Source of the DNA: Nosema muscidifuracis
Taxonomy: Eukaryota > Microsporidia > Nosematidae
Assembly: GCA_028335825.1 (NCBI GenBank)
Contig: JAIOKI010000028.1
Coordinates: forward strand, 186,001-250,000
Direction of reading: 5' to 3'
Length of the DNA: 64,000 nucleotides
Under the pieces are notes generated by a model. That model was not told where the DNA came from, searched no databases, and saw nothing but the letters and a program-made list of their open reading frames with translations. Both the position numbers and the translations under genes were made by a program. Positions 30,438 through 40,200 of the stretch are shown one piece after another (positions within the stretch are counted from its first letter, which is position 1; each line of letters begins with the position of its first letter).

Positions 30438-30810
30438 AAAAAATATGGGCAAAAAAATCAAAAGATGTTAAGTTTATGGATTATATAAATTTCAACTATT
30501 TTATTATATAAATTATATATGATAATTATATAATGATATTTAAAATATATAAGATAATTATAAAAGATAATAATTATTTTATTAAGTAATTATAAAAGAT
30601 AATAACTATTTTATTAGGTGATTATAAAATATATATAAGATAATTATATAAATTATATAATATATAATAGATATAATGAAATATATATAAGATAAGTATA
30701 TAAATCATATAATGAAATATAATAATTATATAATATATAAAAGATAATTGTAAAAATGATATGATGATAGATTTTTTTATTTACCTTTAAGAAATTATTA
30801 ATAATTGAAC
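30438..30810. other. AT-rich spacer, nothing recognised
   Basis: Repetitive AT-rich words around TATATAAGATAATTATA; no coding or RNA signal seen apart from the CDC23 promoter at its left end. Confidence 0.5.
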
Positions 30811-30987
30811 TTAGTCCTTAGGATATGCAGATATCCAAGCCATAGTCAAAAATTCATCTTTTTCTAGTTCATCAAGTTGTATTTTAAGATTATTGTTAGT
30901 TTTACATACAATATTTATTTCTTTTTCCAAGTTTTCTATTATTTTGTCAAATTCTGTGCATATTTTTTCATGTTTCTCTAAATTCAT
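30811..30987 (-). CDS. Small coiled-coil protein of 58 residues (possible DASH subunit)
   Basis: A short frame preceded directly by CCCC (30988-30991, CCCCATG). It encodes an almost wholly helical, heptad-like protein (ICTEFDKIIENLEKEINIVC, then LKIQLDELEK) that ends in an aromatic stretch FLTMAWISAYPKD. The layout, a short coiled coil closing in a Trp-containing end, recalls small subunits of the DASH/Dam1 kinetochore ring such as Dad1 or Dad2. The similarity is weak and this is only a suggestion. It lies between two larger genes on the same strand (VTC and CDC23). Confidence 0.6.
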   Translation of the reverse strand: MNLEKHEKICTEFDKIIENLEKEINIVCKTNNNLKIQLDELEKDEFLTMAWISAYPKD

Positions 30988-31256
30988 GGGGATGTAATTT
31001 AAACAAAGAAATTAAATTGAAAGGATAACATATTATAAGATGATAATCTTCTATAAAGGTGATAATAATATAAGTGTATTATAAGATGATAATAGTATAT
31101 AAAAGTATTGTAAGACAATAATAATATATTAATACAATTATCTTTTATAAAGTATTGTAAGACAATAATAGTATACTAATATAATAATAATATAATCTTT
31201 TATAATAATAATAATATAACATATAACATATAACAATATATAAAGAAATTAATTTA

Positions 31257-32978
31257 TTATATTATCCTCTTTAAAGGAAATTTAAATATGATAGCTAAGA
31301 ACATAGCAAATAAAAATACGCAAACTAACACAGGAGGTCCATAAATATCATCATAAGGTCCAGGATCTCTTCTTCTAATCATACCTGCACGCCAAAGATA
31401 TAAATATAAGGCATAGAAACTAAATACAATACTAACTATTATAAGTACAATTCCACCAAGTAAAGATTTATCTTTATCTATTCCTAACATAGCTGTACCT
31501 ATTCCACCTAAAAATATTGCAAATTGTACCCAAGATAGAAAAGTTCTTTCATTTGCAAAGAAGACTTTTGGTTCTACACGTACTGGTATAGAAATTCTTT
31601 TATTTTGTATATCAACAGGACTTAATTTCTCTGAATCAATTTCTTCTTCTGGTAATATATCTATAAGTACTTGATTATTGAATTCTTTATATTCTGTTTC
31701 ATTCTCATAAGGATCTTTTAATATTTTTGTAGTCATCTGTGGTAACCAATAAGGAATATCTTTAATATCAGGGTAAAGTACAGACATTCCATGTAAATAT
31801 TTACTAAATTTATGTACATGTTCTACTAATGTACCTTTTATTAATTCTAATATCCAATCAGGTTTATCTTCTTCTAAGCATTGTGTCTTAACTTCTAATA
31901 TAGCATATGGAAATTTAACTATTTCATCAATATTTGTATCAAGTCTTCTCCAATAATCTGTATTTTCTTTTATCATACATAAATCTGTATCTAAACTTAT
32001 TCTTACTGATGAATCATTTGGTAATTGAAATGCTACTCTTTTATAACATGTTCTTACCATTGGTCTTAATTTTTTTAATACAATAGTAGTTTGTATTTCA
32101 TCATATAATAATTTAAGATCATCAGATTCTTCATTTAATTTAATAACGTCATTCCATACATCTTTACCAGAACAAAAATCCATAACTTTATTTTCATATA
32201 ATTTAAATCTTAATTTTTTAGAACATTCTCCTGTCCAACCATCTTCATGTCTTTTTCTTTCTATAAATACTATATCAGATATTTCTTTACCATACCATCT
32301 TATTCTTATAGCTTCAGAATGTTGTAATTTTTTAAGTCTATCATTATATAAACAATAATCTATACTATCAAAATATACACTACTTATATTAGTATCATGA
32401 GTATTATAATCCCATTCTTCTATATCTTTATTAAATACATAAATAGGAAGATGTTGTAATACAAAGAATTTAAGAGTATTAACATTATTTTTATGTACCC
32501 AATATTTATCAGTTTTCCTTATAAAACAATTATTAGATTCTTTAGATTTCTTCTTATTTTTATTAGATAACATAATTTGACTAGATTTATAAATAAGATC
32601 ATTCAATTTTTCAATTTCCTCTTCTTTTTCTCTAATAATTTTTCTATATTCTTTATAAAGATTTTCATTATTTTTTCTATCCCTTCTTTTAATAACTCTT
32701 CTAAATCCAGCTATATTAATTCTAATAAATTCTGTAAATATTCTTAATTCCTTATTAATTTCATTAAGTTTCTTTACTGATATTTTTTTATCAAGACGTC
32801 TGCTTAATTCTTCACTCTTAATATTAACAAATTCAAATACTTTATTAAAATTATTATTTATAAGTATTTTATAAGACTGTATATCCATATCCAAACTTTT
32901 TCTTAATAAAGAGTAATCCAAGTAATAATGTTTATAAGGTATATGCATATTCCTTTTTAAATATTTTTGGTATTTCAT
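31257..32978 (-). CDS. VTC4: VTC4-like polyphosphate polymerase (SPX - VTC - DUF202)
   Basis: A 573-residue protein with an N-terminal SPX domain (about 1-145, MKYQKYLKRN-PYKHYYLDYSLLRKSL, a Lys-rich inositol-pyrophosphate sensor), a VTC catalytic tunnel domain (about 160-420, with IRIRWYG, ERKRHEDGWTGECSKKLRF, RPMVRTCYKRVAFQLP, VRISLDTDL and AILEVKT) and a C-terminal DUF202/VTC1-like membrane part with three segments (from about 475). The polymerase makes polyphosphate from ATP and passes it across the membrane. The basic and acidic catalytic motifs look intact, pointing to the active VTC4 rather than the accessory VTC2/3. No CCC motif precedes the ATG. Confidence 0.9.
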   Translation of the reverse strand: MKYQKYLKRNMHIPYKHYYLDYSLLRKSLDMDIQSYKILINNNFNKVFEFVNIKSEELSRRLDKKISVKKLNEINKELRIFTEFIRINIAGFRRVIKRRDRKNNENLYKEYRKIIREKEEEIEKLNDLIYKSSQIMLSNKNKKKSKESNNCFIRKTDKYWVHKNNVNTLKFFVLQHLPIYVFNKDIEEWDYNTHDTNISSVYFDSIDYCLYNDRLKKLQHSEAIRIRWYGKEISDIVFIERKRHEDGWTGECSKKLRFKLYENKVMDFCSGKDVWNDVIKLNEESDDLKLLYDEIQTTIVLKKLRPMVRTCYKRVAFQLPNDSSVRISLDTDLCMIKENTDYWRRLDTNIDEIVKFPYAILEVKTQCLEEDKPDWILELIKGTLVEHVHKFSKYLHGMSVLYPDIKDIPYWLPQMTTKILKDPYENETEYKEFNNQVLIDILPEEEIDSEKLSPVDIQNKRISIPVRVEPKVFFANERTFLSWVQFAIFLGGIGTAMLGIDKDKSLLGGIVLIIVSIVFSFYALYLYLWRAGMIRRRDPGPYDDIYGPPVLVCVFLFAMFLAIIFKFPLKRII

Positions 32979-33613
32979 GTTTTAATTAAATTTTTAGTTA
33001 TTTATAATTCATGCTGATACTTTGTTTTATAAAAAATGATTTTAATAAAAAAATAATATTTTAATAAAAAATAATAATTTTTTTAATTTATACATTTTAT
33101 GTATAAATTAATTAATGTATGAAACTTTAAAATAATTGATTTAATTTAATCTTGTAATATAATGGATTGATTTAATCTTGTAATATAATGGATTGATTTA
33201 ATACAACCTTGATAGAATGTTTTAGATGTTAATTTTGAGAGTTAAAGTTTAAGTAAAGTATATTTTATGTATTAAATTACTAAAATTATGACGTATAGTA
33301 TTTTTATAATAGAATTTTCTTATATTTATATTTTTATAATAAGATTTTATTTATTATATTTTTAATTTATGTATTTACAATATGATATTTTTATTTATGT
33401 ATATGAAATATGATATTTTTATTTATGTATATGAAATATGATATTTTTATTTATGTATATAAAATATTACATTATAATTTATGTATATAAAATATCACAC
33501 TATATTTTCTTATATTTATGTATAGAAAATATAATATCTTTAAAATAAGATATCTTTAAAAAATGATATCTTTAAAATATAATATCTTTAAATAAGATTT
33601 TTTTTATCCCTTT
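32979..33613. other. AT-rich intergenic region with short repeats
   Basis: A divergent promoter region between VTC4 and PSF2. A 26-bp unit (ATATTTTTATTTATGTATATG...) occurs about three times at 33385-33460; ATATCTTTAAAATA words recur at 33530-33590. No gene seen. Confidence 0.5.
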
Positions 33614-34129
33614 ATGCTAACCCCTCAAGAATTAAAATTTATTTCATACGAAGAACTTATAGAAGTAGAACCATCTACTACCATAAACTCTCTATCTTTT
33701 ATTCATAAACATTACCAAGACATAACTCCACTCTCAATATGTAAACTTCCTCTTTATATAGCATTAGAACTTAAGAAATCTAATCTTGTACAAATTCGTC
33801 TTCCTCAATGTTATACACTTTCTGTCCTTAGTAAGATACATGAAAATGAGATAAATAATGAGAAAGAATATTTAGAAATTAATCCTAATATGTTTAGTAC
33901 AGGTAAAATTATAATTAATAATTCTTATAATACTGATAAGAAAGAAGAACTTATTGGGTTAATAGATAAAATTAAAGAAGTACGTAATAAGAAATCTTTA
34001 GTTGGATTAAGTAAGATGGAAGGAAGAGCTCTTAATTTAAATAATTTGACTATGAGTGAATGGTATGAAATTAAAGAAATATTAATAAGACCTATGGAAG
34101 AGAGAAGGAAGATTTTTAAGAATCAGTAA
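33614..34129 (+). CDS. PSF2: GINS complex subunit Psf2
   Basis: A 171-residue protein matching Psf2 across its length: an N-terminal beta part (LTPQELKFISYEELIEVEPS), then PLYIALELKKSNLVQIRLPQ (the 'P-L-W-L-A-x-L-K-...-L-P-P' signature), and a helical C-terminal part ending in LNNLTMSEWYEIKEILIRPM. GINS joins Cdc45 and MCM2-7 to form the replicative helicase. The length is slightly below the human protein (185). CCC at 33608-33610 lies three bases before the ATG. A possible Cdt1 gene follows on the same strand. Confidence 0.9.
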   Translation: MLTPQELKFISYEELIEVEPSTTINSLSFIHKHYQDITPLSICKLPLYIALELKKSNLVQIRLPQCYTLSVLSKIHENEINNEKEYLEINPNMFSTGKIIINNSYNTDKKEELIGLIDKIKEVRNKKSLVGLSKMEGRALNLNNLTMSEWYEIKEILIRPMEERRKIFKNQ

Positions 34130-34583
34130 ATATTTTGATGGGGGTTTTATATGATTGTTTTTTGATGGGGGGTTTGATATGATTATTTTTTGATGAAGTT
34201 TTGATAGATTTATTTTTTGATGGGTTTCTATTGTTATTAATTTTTATTGATATATTTATTAATTTATAAGATCATATATCAATATTAATATATTTATTAA
34301 TTTATAAGATCATAGATTTATATTAATATTTATAATATTTATATTAATACATTGAATATTTATATGACTATCTCCTTTTATAATAATTAAAGAATTTACT
34401 TCTAATAAATATTAAGTCTCAAACTTATTATAAATCTTAAATAAATATATTTTATATTATAATAAAATCTACCATCTATTTTTCTTAATATTTAATCATT
34501 ACTGGTCTACCAGTAGTAAACAAATATTTTAACAGACTTTTATGCTTAAATAAATATTTTTTATATTTTATGTATCCATAAAT
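34130..34583. other. Spacer with G-rich and AT repeats
   Basis: Directly after PSF2, GATGGGGGTTTTATATGATT and a close variant are repeated (34137-34200), then TATTAATTTATAAGATCATA appears twice (34255-34320). No gene is seen. Confidence 0.5.
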
Positions 34584-35792
34584 ATGAATGAGAATATTTA
34601 TAAATTTATTAAGAAGAAGAAAATTAAGAAGAGTATTGATAAATGTGATATGAGTACAGAAATTATAGTTAAGGAGATTGATGTTAAGAAATTTAAGATA
34701 GATTTTATTAATATGATTAAGGAGGAGGATGTCATTAAGGAGAAAGATATTGTTAGGGAGGATATTATTAAGGAGGATATGGTCAATAATATTATTAAGG
34801 AAGATATTGTTAAGAAGGATATGATTAATAATAAAATTGATAATATTGTTAATAATAATATTGATAATATGATTAATAATAATATTGATAATATTGTTAA
34901 TAATAAAATAAATAAAATTGATAATATTAATAAAATTGATGATATTGCTAAGGAAAATTCTTTAAGTCTTCGTGATAGAGTTCTTAACTTTAAGAATATT
35001 AATAAATCAGAAATAAGATTTACTTCACTAGATAAACATCTTAACCTCCCTAAAAAATATTTAAATCTAACTAGAATATTTAGAGTAATGCTTACTATAC
35101 AAAAATATAATATTAATAGAGGATTATCAAATATATTTAGTAAATGTAAGAAATGTATAGAAGATGTATTAAAATTTAGAGTTAGTGTAGATGATATAGA
35201 AAAGATAAGGAATATAATTAAAGAAGATATTATTATTAAAGAAGTTGAAGTAGATGATATAAAAACATTTACTTATCTATTGAATTGTACAGTAGAAGAT
35301 TTTGATAAGAAAGTATGGGAATATTATCAGAATAATAAAGAAAATAATATAAAAGAAGGATCTATTAAAGAAAATATAATTGAAGAAAATAATATAAAAG
35401 AAAATAATATTAAAGAAGAATCTATTAAAGAAAATTCAATCAAAGAAAATAATATTAAAGAAGAATCTATTAAAGAAAATATAAAAAAATCATGTACAGT
35501 TAAAGAAGATATAAAAAAATATTCAAATATCCTTGACAGAATAAAAGAAAAAGAGAGATTAAGAAAAGAAGAATTTATTAAGAAATCTAAAGAAGAAGAT
35601 AATTCAATCTTTCTTAAGAAAATTAATATGTATTTTAAAAAAGAAAATAAGACTTGTATAAAAATAAATGAGATTATAAAAGTTTTTAATCTTTATGATG
35701 GAGAGAGATATTTAAGAAAATTATCAATTAAGGAGAAATTATTTGATATAATAGAAATATCAGGGGAAGAATATTTAATAATTAAGAAATGA
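34584..35792 (+). CDS. Cdt1-like replication licensing factor with low-complexity inserts
   Basis: A 402-residue protein with two probable folded parts. The stretch at about 146-235 (LDKHLNLPKKYLNLTRIFRV onwards) resembles the central winged-helix domain of Cdt1, which opens with 'LP-x-KY-x-x-L-x-x-xF'. The last 60 residues (INMYFKKENKTCIKINEII to the end) look like the C-terminal winged helix that contacts MCM. Between and before them are low-complexity runs of Asn/Ile/Asp and of repeated IKEN and IKEES units. Cdt1 loads MCM2-7 at origins. Its position after PSF2 fits. The assignment is by pattern only; no CCC motif precedes the ATG. Confidence 0.55.
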   Translation: MNENIYKFIKKKKIKKSIDKCDMSTEIIVKEIDVKKFKIDFINMIKEEDVIKEKDIVREDIIKEDMVNNIIKEDIVKKDMINNKIDNIVNNNIDNMINNNIDNIVNNKINKIDNINKIDDIAKENSLSLRDRVLNFKNINKSEIRFTSLDKHLNLPKKYLNLTRIFRVMLTIQKYNINRGLSNIFSKCKKCIEDVLKFRVSVDDIEKIRNIIKEDIIIKEVEVDDIKTFTYLLNCTVEDFDKKVWEYYQNNKENNIKEGSIKENIIEENNIKENNIKEESIKENSIKENNIKEESIKENIKKSCTVKEDIKKYSNILDRIKEKERLRKEEFIKKSKEEDNSIFLKKINMYFKKENKTCIKINEIIKVFNLYDGERYLRKLSIKEKLFDIIEISGEEYLIIKK

Positions 35793-36006
35793 ATTATGTA
35801 GAGTAGATAATTTAATGTAAAATTAATAAAAATAATTTAATATAATAAAGTATAAAATAACTTAATAAATTTAATATAAAGCAATCATTATAATTTAATA
35901 TAAAATAATCAATATAATAAAGTATAAATCTAATATAAAATAACCAATATAATAAAAATAATAAAATTAAACAATATAATAACAAAGTATAAATCCAATT
36001 TAAAAT

Positions 36007-37056
36007 TTAATTAAATGTGTTATTGTAATTTTTGTATGGTGCATTCCCTTCTTTACTATAATAATCTAATTTGTATGCATCTCCTAATTCATAAAAAACT
36101 TCATAAGCTGATAAAAGAGGTTTATTAAATGAATCTCCCCAATCAGTACTTAATCTAGGACAAGATATTTGTACAAATGAATCTATAAAATTATATCTAT
36201 CAAGAATATTAGGAGTAATTTCTTCCATCATAAATATATATAATTTATATCCTTTAAGTTTATTCTTAACATTCTCTAATATATTTTTATTACCTTGTTT
36301 ACCTAATGTACCTAATATAATACCAAAAGATTTACCTTCTCTTGCTTTCTTAATATTTAAAGTTCTACTGTCCACCATCTTATGATAATTATAATATTCT
36401 TTGGTAAGTTTTCTACTAAAAGGACAGTGTTGATAAAATTCAAGTTTAGGATTATTAATCATAACACTTTCTAAATGAAATCTACCATCTCCTATACTAA
36501 TAACTACTTTATTCTTAATTATGGGTGAAGTACATCCTAATACTTCTCCTCTACTTAATGGTTTAATCTGTGGAGTGTTTATTTTATTATTTTTTCTTAA
36601 TTTACTTATACTACTATTAAACTGTATAGTACCTACTACAGAAATTTCATCTTCATTTTTAAATTCTTTCTCTATAATCTTTTGAAGATGTGTTATGTCA
36701 ATCTTTATATCTACAAATACGTATAAAACACGTGTACACATATCAGTAACAGGAACTAAACAAGAATGTCCATAATGAATAAGTAAATCACTTTTTATAC
36801 TAGAATCATCTACACAACAAGCCCCATATACCACATCATTAAGAACTATCGAATGAGCACCAGTGTACTGGTAAATTAAATCTATAATAGGAATTGAGTA
36901 TCTAAGAAGACCATCTGGAAATTGAAGAGTGACAGTCTTACATTTGTATTTTAAAATTGTACGGAGTGTTTTATTTATTTCAAAGTTGTAATTTTTAGGG
37001 AGGTATGGACTATCATTAGGAAGATTTGTGTCTAGAGGTGGATGTAGAAGAACCAT
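36007..37056 (-). CDS. DPH1: Diphthamide biosynthesis protein Dph1
   Basis: A 349-residue radical-SAM-like enzyme subunit that, with Dph2, moves the 3-amino-3-carboxypropyl group from S-adenosylmethionine to a histidine of elongation factor 2. The three iron-sulfur cysteines are present in Dph1-type contexts: VVYGACCVDD (Cys80/81), EVLGCTSP (Cys175) and ISCPRLSTDWG (Cys299). FPDGLLRYS near residue 46 also fits. It is shorter than yeast Dph1 (about 425). CCCC is directly next to the ATG (37057-37060). It is divergent from the deoxyhypusine hydroxylase gene, with 207 bp between them. Confidence 0.93.
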   Translation of the reverse strand: MVLLHPPLDTNLPNDSPYLPKNYNFEINKTLRTILKYKCKTVTLQFPDGLLRYSIPIIDLIYQYTGAHSIVLNDVVYGACCVDDSSIKSDLLIHYGHSCLVPVTDMCTRVLYVFVDIKIDITHLQKIIEKEFKNEDEISVVGTIQFNSSISKLRKNNKINTPQIKPLSRGEVLGCTSPIIKNKVVISIGDGRFHLESVMINNPKLEFYQHCPFSRKLTKEYYNYHKMVDSRTLNIKKAREGKSFGIILGTLGKQGNKNILENVKNKLKGYKLYIFMMEEITPNILDRYNFIDSFVQISCPRLSTDWGDSFNKPLLSAYEVFYELGDAYKLDYYSKEGNAPYKNYNNTFN

Positions 37057-37263
37057 GGGGTTTAAAAAAAGGATTTTAAAAATTAGAGATGAATCAAGAA
37101 AGTTGAATTTTTTTAAAGAATCAATAAAAACTTGTTTTAAGTAAGTATTACATATATAGATTTTTAAATAATAAATCTTATAAAATAAATATAAATAAGA
37201 TTATATTGAAAATATTTCAATTAACAGTAAATAAAAATATATCGAATATTTTTTTATCCCCTT

Positions 37264-38166
37264 ATGGATATTCATAAAGCAGAATCAATTATAATAGATG
37301 AATCACAACATATAGCCAAAAAGATGAGATCATTATTCTATCTCCGTAATATATTAACAGATGAATCAGCTAGTATCCTCTGTAAAGCTTTTAAATCAAA
37401 ATCAGTGTTATTAAAACATGAAGTAGCTTATGTATTAGGTCAGATGAGACTAGATATATCAATAGATACACTTATACAAGTACTTGATGATAATACTGAA
37501 GATGAAATAGTACGACATGAAGCTGGTGAAGCACTTGGTAATTTTGAATTTAGTGATCGTATATACAAAGCACTTGTACGTAACATGAAATGTGGAGTGA
37601 AACCTGTAGAAGAAACTTGTTACTTAGCATGTGAAAAGATAAACAAGAATAGAGATTATGTATCAAAATATGGATCAAGAGATCCAGCTCTTCCTTTTGA
37701 AGATACTGATTTGCATGGATATGAAACGGATTCTAATAGGTTAGGTCTAGCATTTGATAATGTTAGTAAGATCTTCTTAGATACATCAGAATGTCTTTAC
37801 AAAAGATATCAAGCAATGTTTTGGTTAAGAGATTTGGGTACTGATGATGCCATACATGTTCTCGGTAAGGGTTTAGAAGATCCTTCAGCACTTTTCAAAC
37901 ACGAAGTTTCATTCGTATTTGGACAGATCAGATCTAAAAAGTCAGTTAAATATCTTGTAGAATGTATGAAGAAAGAATATGAACATGGAATGGTAAGACA
38001 TGAATGTGCTGAAGCTCTTGGGATTATTGGAACAGAAGAATGTTTACGAGAACTTGTTAAGTATCAATATAGTAAATGTGATATATTAAGGGAGAGTGTT
38101 GAAGTTGCTATAGATTTGCATGGATATATTAATTCTAACCAAGAAGATTATTGTGAAGTTTATTAA
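37264..38166 (+). CDS. LIA1: Deoxyhypusine hydroxylase
   Basis: A 300-residue HEAT-repeat metalloenzyme that completes hypusine on eIF5A. The four di-iron His-Glu pairs are all visible: [10 protein letters not shown] (52-53), [11 protein letters not shown] (85-86), [11 protein letters not shown] (213-214) and RHECAEALG (246-247), in two symmetric halves joined by an acidic loop (about 135-165). The length matches the family (302 in human). CCCC at 37258-37261 precedes the ATG. Its neighbour DPH1 modifies the other specially modified elongation factor, eEF2; the shared 207-bp promoter region could allow joint regulation, but that is inference. Confidence 0.95.
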   Translation: MDIHKAESIIIDESQHIAKKMRSLFYLRNILTDESASILCKAFKSKSVLLKHEVAYVLGQMRLDISIDTLIQVLDDNTEDEIVRHEAGEALGNFEFSDRIYKALVRNMKCGVKPVEETCYLACEKINKNRDYVSKYGSRDPALPFEDTDLHGYETDSNRLGLAFDNVSKIFLDTSECLYKRYQAMFWLRDLGTDDAIHVLGKGLEDPSALFKHEVSFVFGQIRSKKSVKYLVECMKKEYEHGMVRHECAEALGIIGTEECLRELVKYQYSKCDILRESVEVAIDLHGYINSNQEDYCEVY

Positions 38167-38529
38167 ACTTATATTAACTTATTTTGATTGGATTAATTAT
38201 TTTTATTAGATTAATTATTTTTTATTAGATTAATTATTTTTTATTTGATTGTTTTGAATCTTATATAGTTGAATGAAGTTTATTGACCTTATATTAAATC
38301 AATTATTTTTTATTGAATGGAGTACACTTATTTAAAATATTAGATTGAGTCTTGAATTAATCAATTATTTTTTATTGAATGAAGTACACTTATCCAAAAT
38401 ATTAGATTGAAACTTATCTAAAATATTAAATTGAGACTTAAATCAATTCTTTTTTATTGAATGAATTACAATTATATTTTAAAATAAACTTATCTGTTAA
38501 ATAAATTAAAACAATTATTTTTAATTAAA
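38167..38529. repeat. Short spacer with repeated TTATTTTTTATTGAATG words
   Basis: Convergent 3' spacer. Units such as ATCAATTATTTTTTATTGAA followed by AGTACACTTAT and AAAATATTAGATTGA recur three times. No gene. Confidence 0.55.
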
Positions 38530-39186
38530 TCACCCACTAGCTTTTAAAGAGAATACATAATTCTTGACCAAAGGTACAAAGAAACAATAATTGGCTAATA
38601 CAGTAGCTGCATGAAATATTTCATGATAACCAAATATATAAGGATAAGGATCAGGTTTTTTAGATCCATAAACTATACCTCCTATTAAGTACACAACACC
38701 TCCTACAATAAATAATATAAGATCACAAATACTGAGACTTTCAATTAAAATTTTAAAGAAAGGTATTATTGAAACAACATGTAAAATATAAACAACAGTA
38801 TCAAATAAATGATTAAGTCTTCGTAATAGAATAATTTTAAGAACACCAGCTGTAGTAATTGACCATGAAACTAGAAGTATCGACTTAGTGTATGCATTAT
38901 AAGGAAGAAGGGTTAGAACAACAGAAGTCTGTGTACCTGATATAAGAAGAAATATGGAAATATGATCAAGAAGTCTAACCAAATGTTCAATATTTTCATT
39001 CTTCCAATGAGTAATATGATAAGTACTACTTACTCCAAATAAAATGAGTTGAGCTAGAAGATATATACAAATACCAAGGTTACCTTTTATAAGTGACCAG
39101 CTTACTATATAAAGGACTGATTCACTTATTGTTAAATAGAAAGCTGCTTGGTGAATTCTTCCTCTAAATTTTGGTTTTAGTTCCAT
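38530..39186 (-). CDS. PAQR / hemolysin III-type membrane protein
   Basis: A 218-residue protein with seven predicted membrane segments. The family's metal-binding pattern is visible: a Ser/His motif SSTYHITHWKN near residue 54, an Asp in LLDHISIF near 73, and HEIFHAATVL (H-x3-H) near 192. The size and wording are close to the short bacterial hemolysin III branch and to yeast Izh proteins. Members are proposed ceramidase-like hydrolases or sterol/lipid sensors; the substrate here is unknown. CCC lies just upstream of the start (39189-39191). Confidence 0.85.
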   Translation of the reverse strand: MELKPKFRGRIHQAAFYLTISESVLYIVSWSLIKGNLGICIYLLAQLILFGVSSTYHITHWKNENIEHLVRLLDHISIFLLISGTQTSVVLTLLPYNAYTKSILLVSWSITTAGVLKIILLRRLNHLFDTVVYILHVVSIIPFFKILIESLSICDLILFIVGGVVYLIGGIVYGSKKPDPYPYIFGYHEIFHAATVLANYCFFVPLVKNYVFSLKASG

Positions 39187-39485
39187 AAGGGTTTATAAGA
39201 AATATATCAATTAAATTATTGAATGTTATGATTGAACTATTGAACTATTAAAGGTTATGAGTGAATGTTATAATTTAATATAAATTAAATGTTATTATGG
39301 AATGTTATAAGTGAACTATTGAATTTTAGTTTTATGAGTGAATGTTATGATTAAATTATTAAATTTTATTATGGAATGTTATGAGTGAATTTTATAATTT
39401 TATTAATTCTTCACTAAAGTTTGACATATCAGAATATTTAATTATATTTTGTTTTAAATATTATAAATTTTAAGATTTATCCCTA

Positions 39486-40127
39486 ATGAAGAAATCAGAA
39501 CCAACTAAAAAAGACAAACAAGAAAAATTAACTCCAGAACAAATATGGAAGAATGCTTCATTAATCCTTGGAGCAAAGAAAAAAGATGGATTAATTAACA
39601 CAGAATGTATTCAAAAACCAGTAGATTTTTTAGATATAAAAACTAAACTACAAGAAATAACAACATCAAAAATCGAATCTTTAGATATGCCAAACGCACG
39701 AGAACATTTTTACAAAACTGAACTTAAAAATTCACTTTTTCACATTCCTGATTTTGTTTCTTTAGATACGTCTTATAAACCAAGTAAAATTTGTGATACA
39801 CCATCTTATTTTCCTAAAATACCTTTAAATATTTTTGATAGTCCTGATGTATACAAAAATCTTGATATTGATACATTATTCTTCATTTTTTATAAGAATC
39901 CTAATACTGTTCATCAGTATCATGCAGCTACTCAACTTAAATTATGTAGTTGGAGATTTCATACTAAATATCTTACATGGTTTCAGAGATTAGAAGAACC
40001 CAAACTTATTACTACTGATTATGAGAGAGGAGATTTTCTATTTTTTGATTATGATGTTACATGGAATTTTATGAAAAAAAGTGATTTCACATTTGAATAT
40101 AAATATTTGGAATGTTCAGAATTATAA
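39486..40127 (+). CDS. NOT5: CCR4-NOT subunit with NOT2/3/5 box (NOT5-like)
   Basis: A 213-residue protein whose last 90 residues form the NOT box: FYKNPNTVHQYHAATQLKLC, WRFHTKYLTWFQRLEEPKLI, then an acidic GDFLFFDYDVTW and FTFEYKYLE. The wording with 'WRFH-KY-TWFQR-EEPK' is that of NOT3/NOT5. Yeast Not5 has 560 residues with an N-terminal coiled coil; here only a short basic N terminus and a linker remain, so it is reduced to the part that joins NOT1 and NOT2. CCR4-NOT deadenylates mRNA. CCC lies at 39481-39483. Convergent with TRF4. Confidence 0.88.
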   Translation: MKKSEPTKKDKQEKLTPEQIWKNASLILGAKKKDGLINTECIQKPVDFLDIKTKLQEITTSKIESLDMPNAREHFYKTELKNSLFHIPDFVSLDTSYKPSKICDTPSYFPKIPLNIFDSPDVYKNLDIDTLFFIFYKNPNTVHQYHAATQLKLCSWRFHTKYLTWFQRLEEPKLITTDYERGDFLFFDYDVTWNFMKKSDFTFEYKYLECSEL

Positions 40128-40200
40128 TTTTTTAATTAAACTTTTCTATTGTATAAATTATTTAGAAGGTTTATTTAATTTACTATTTTTTTGTTTTACT

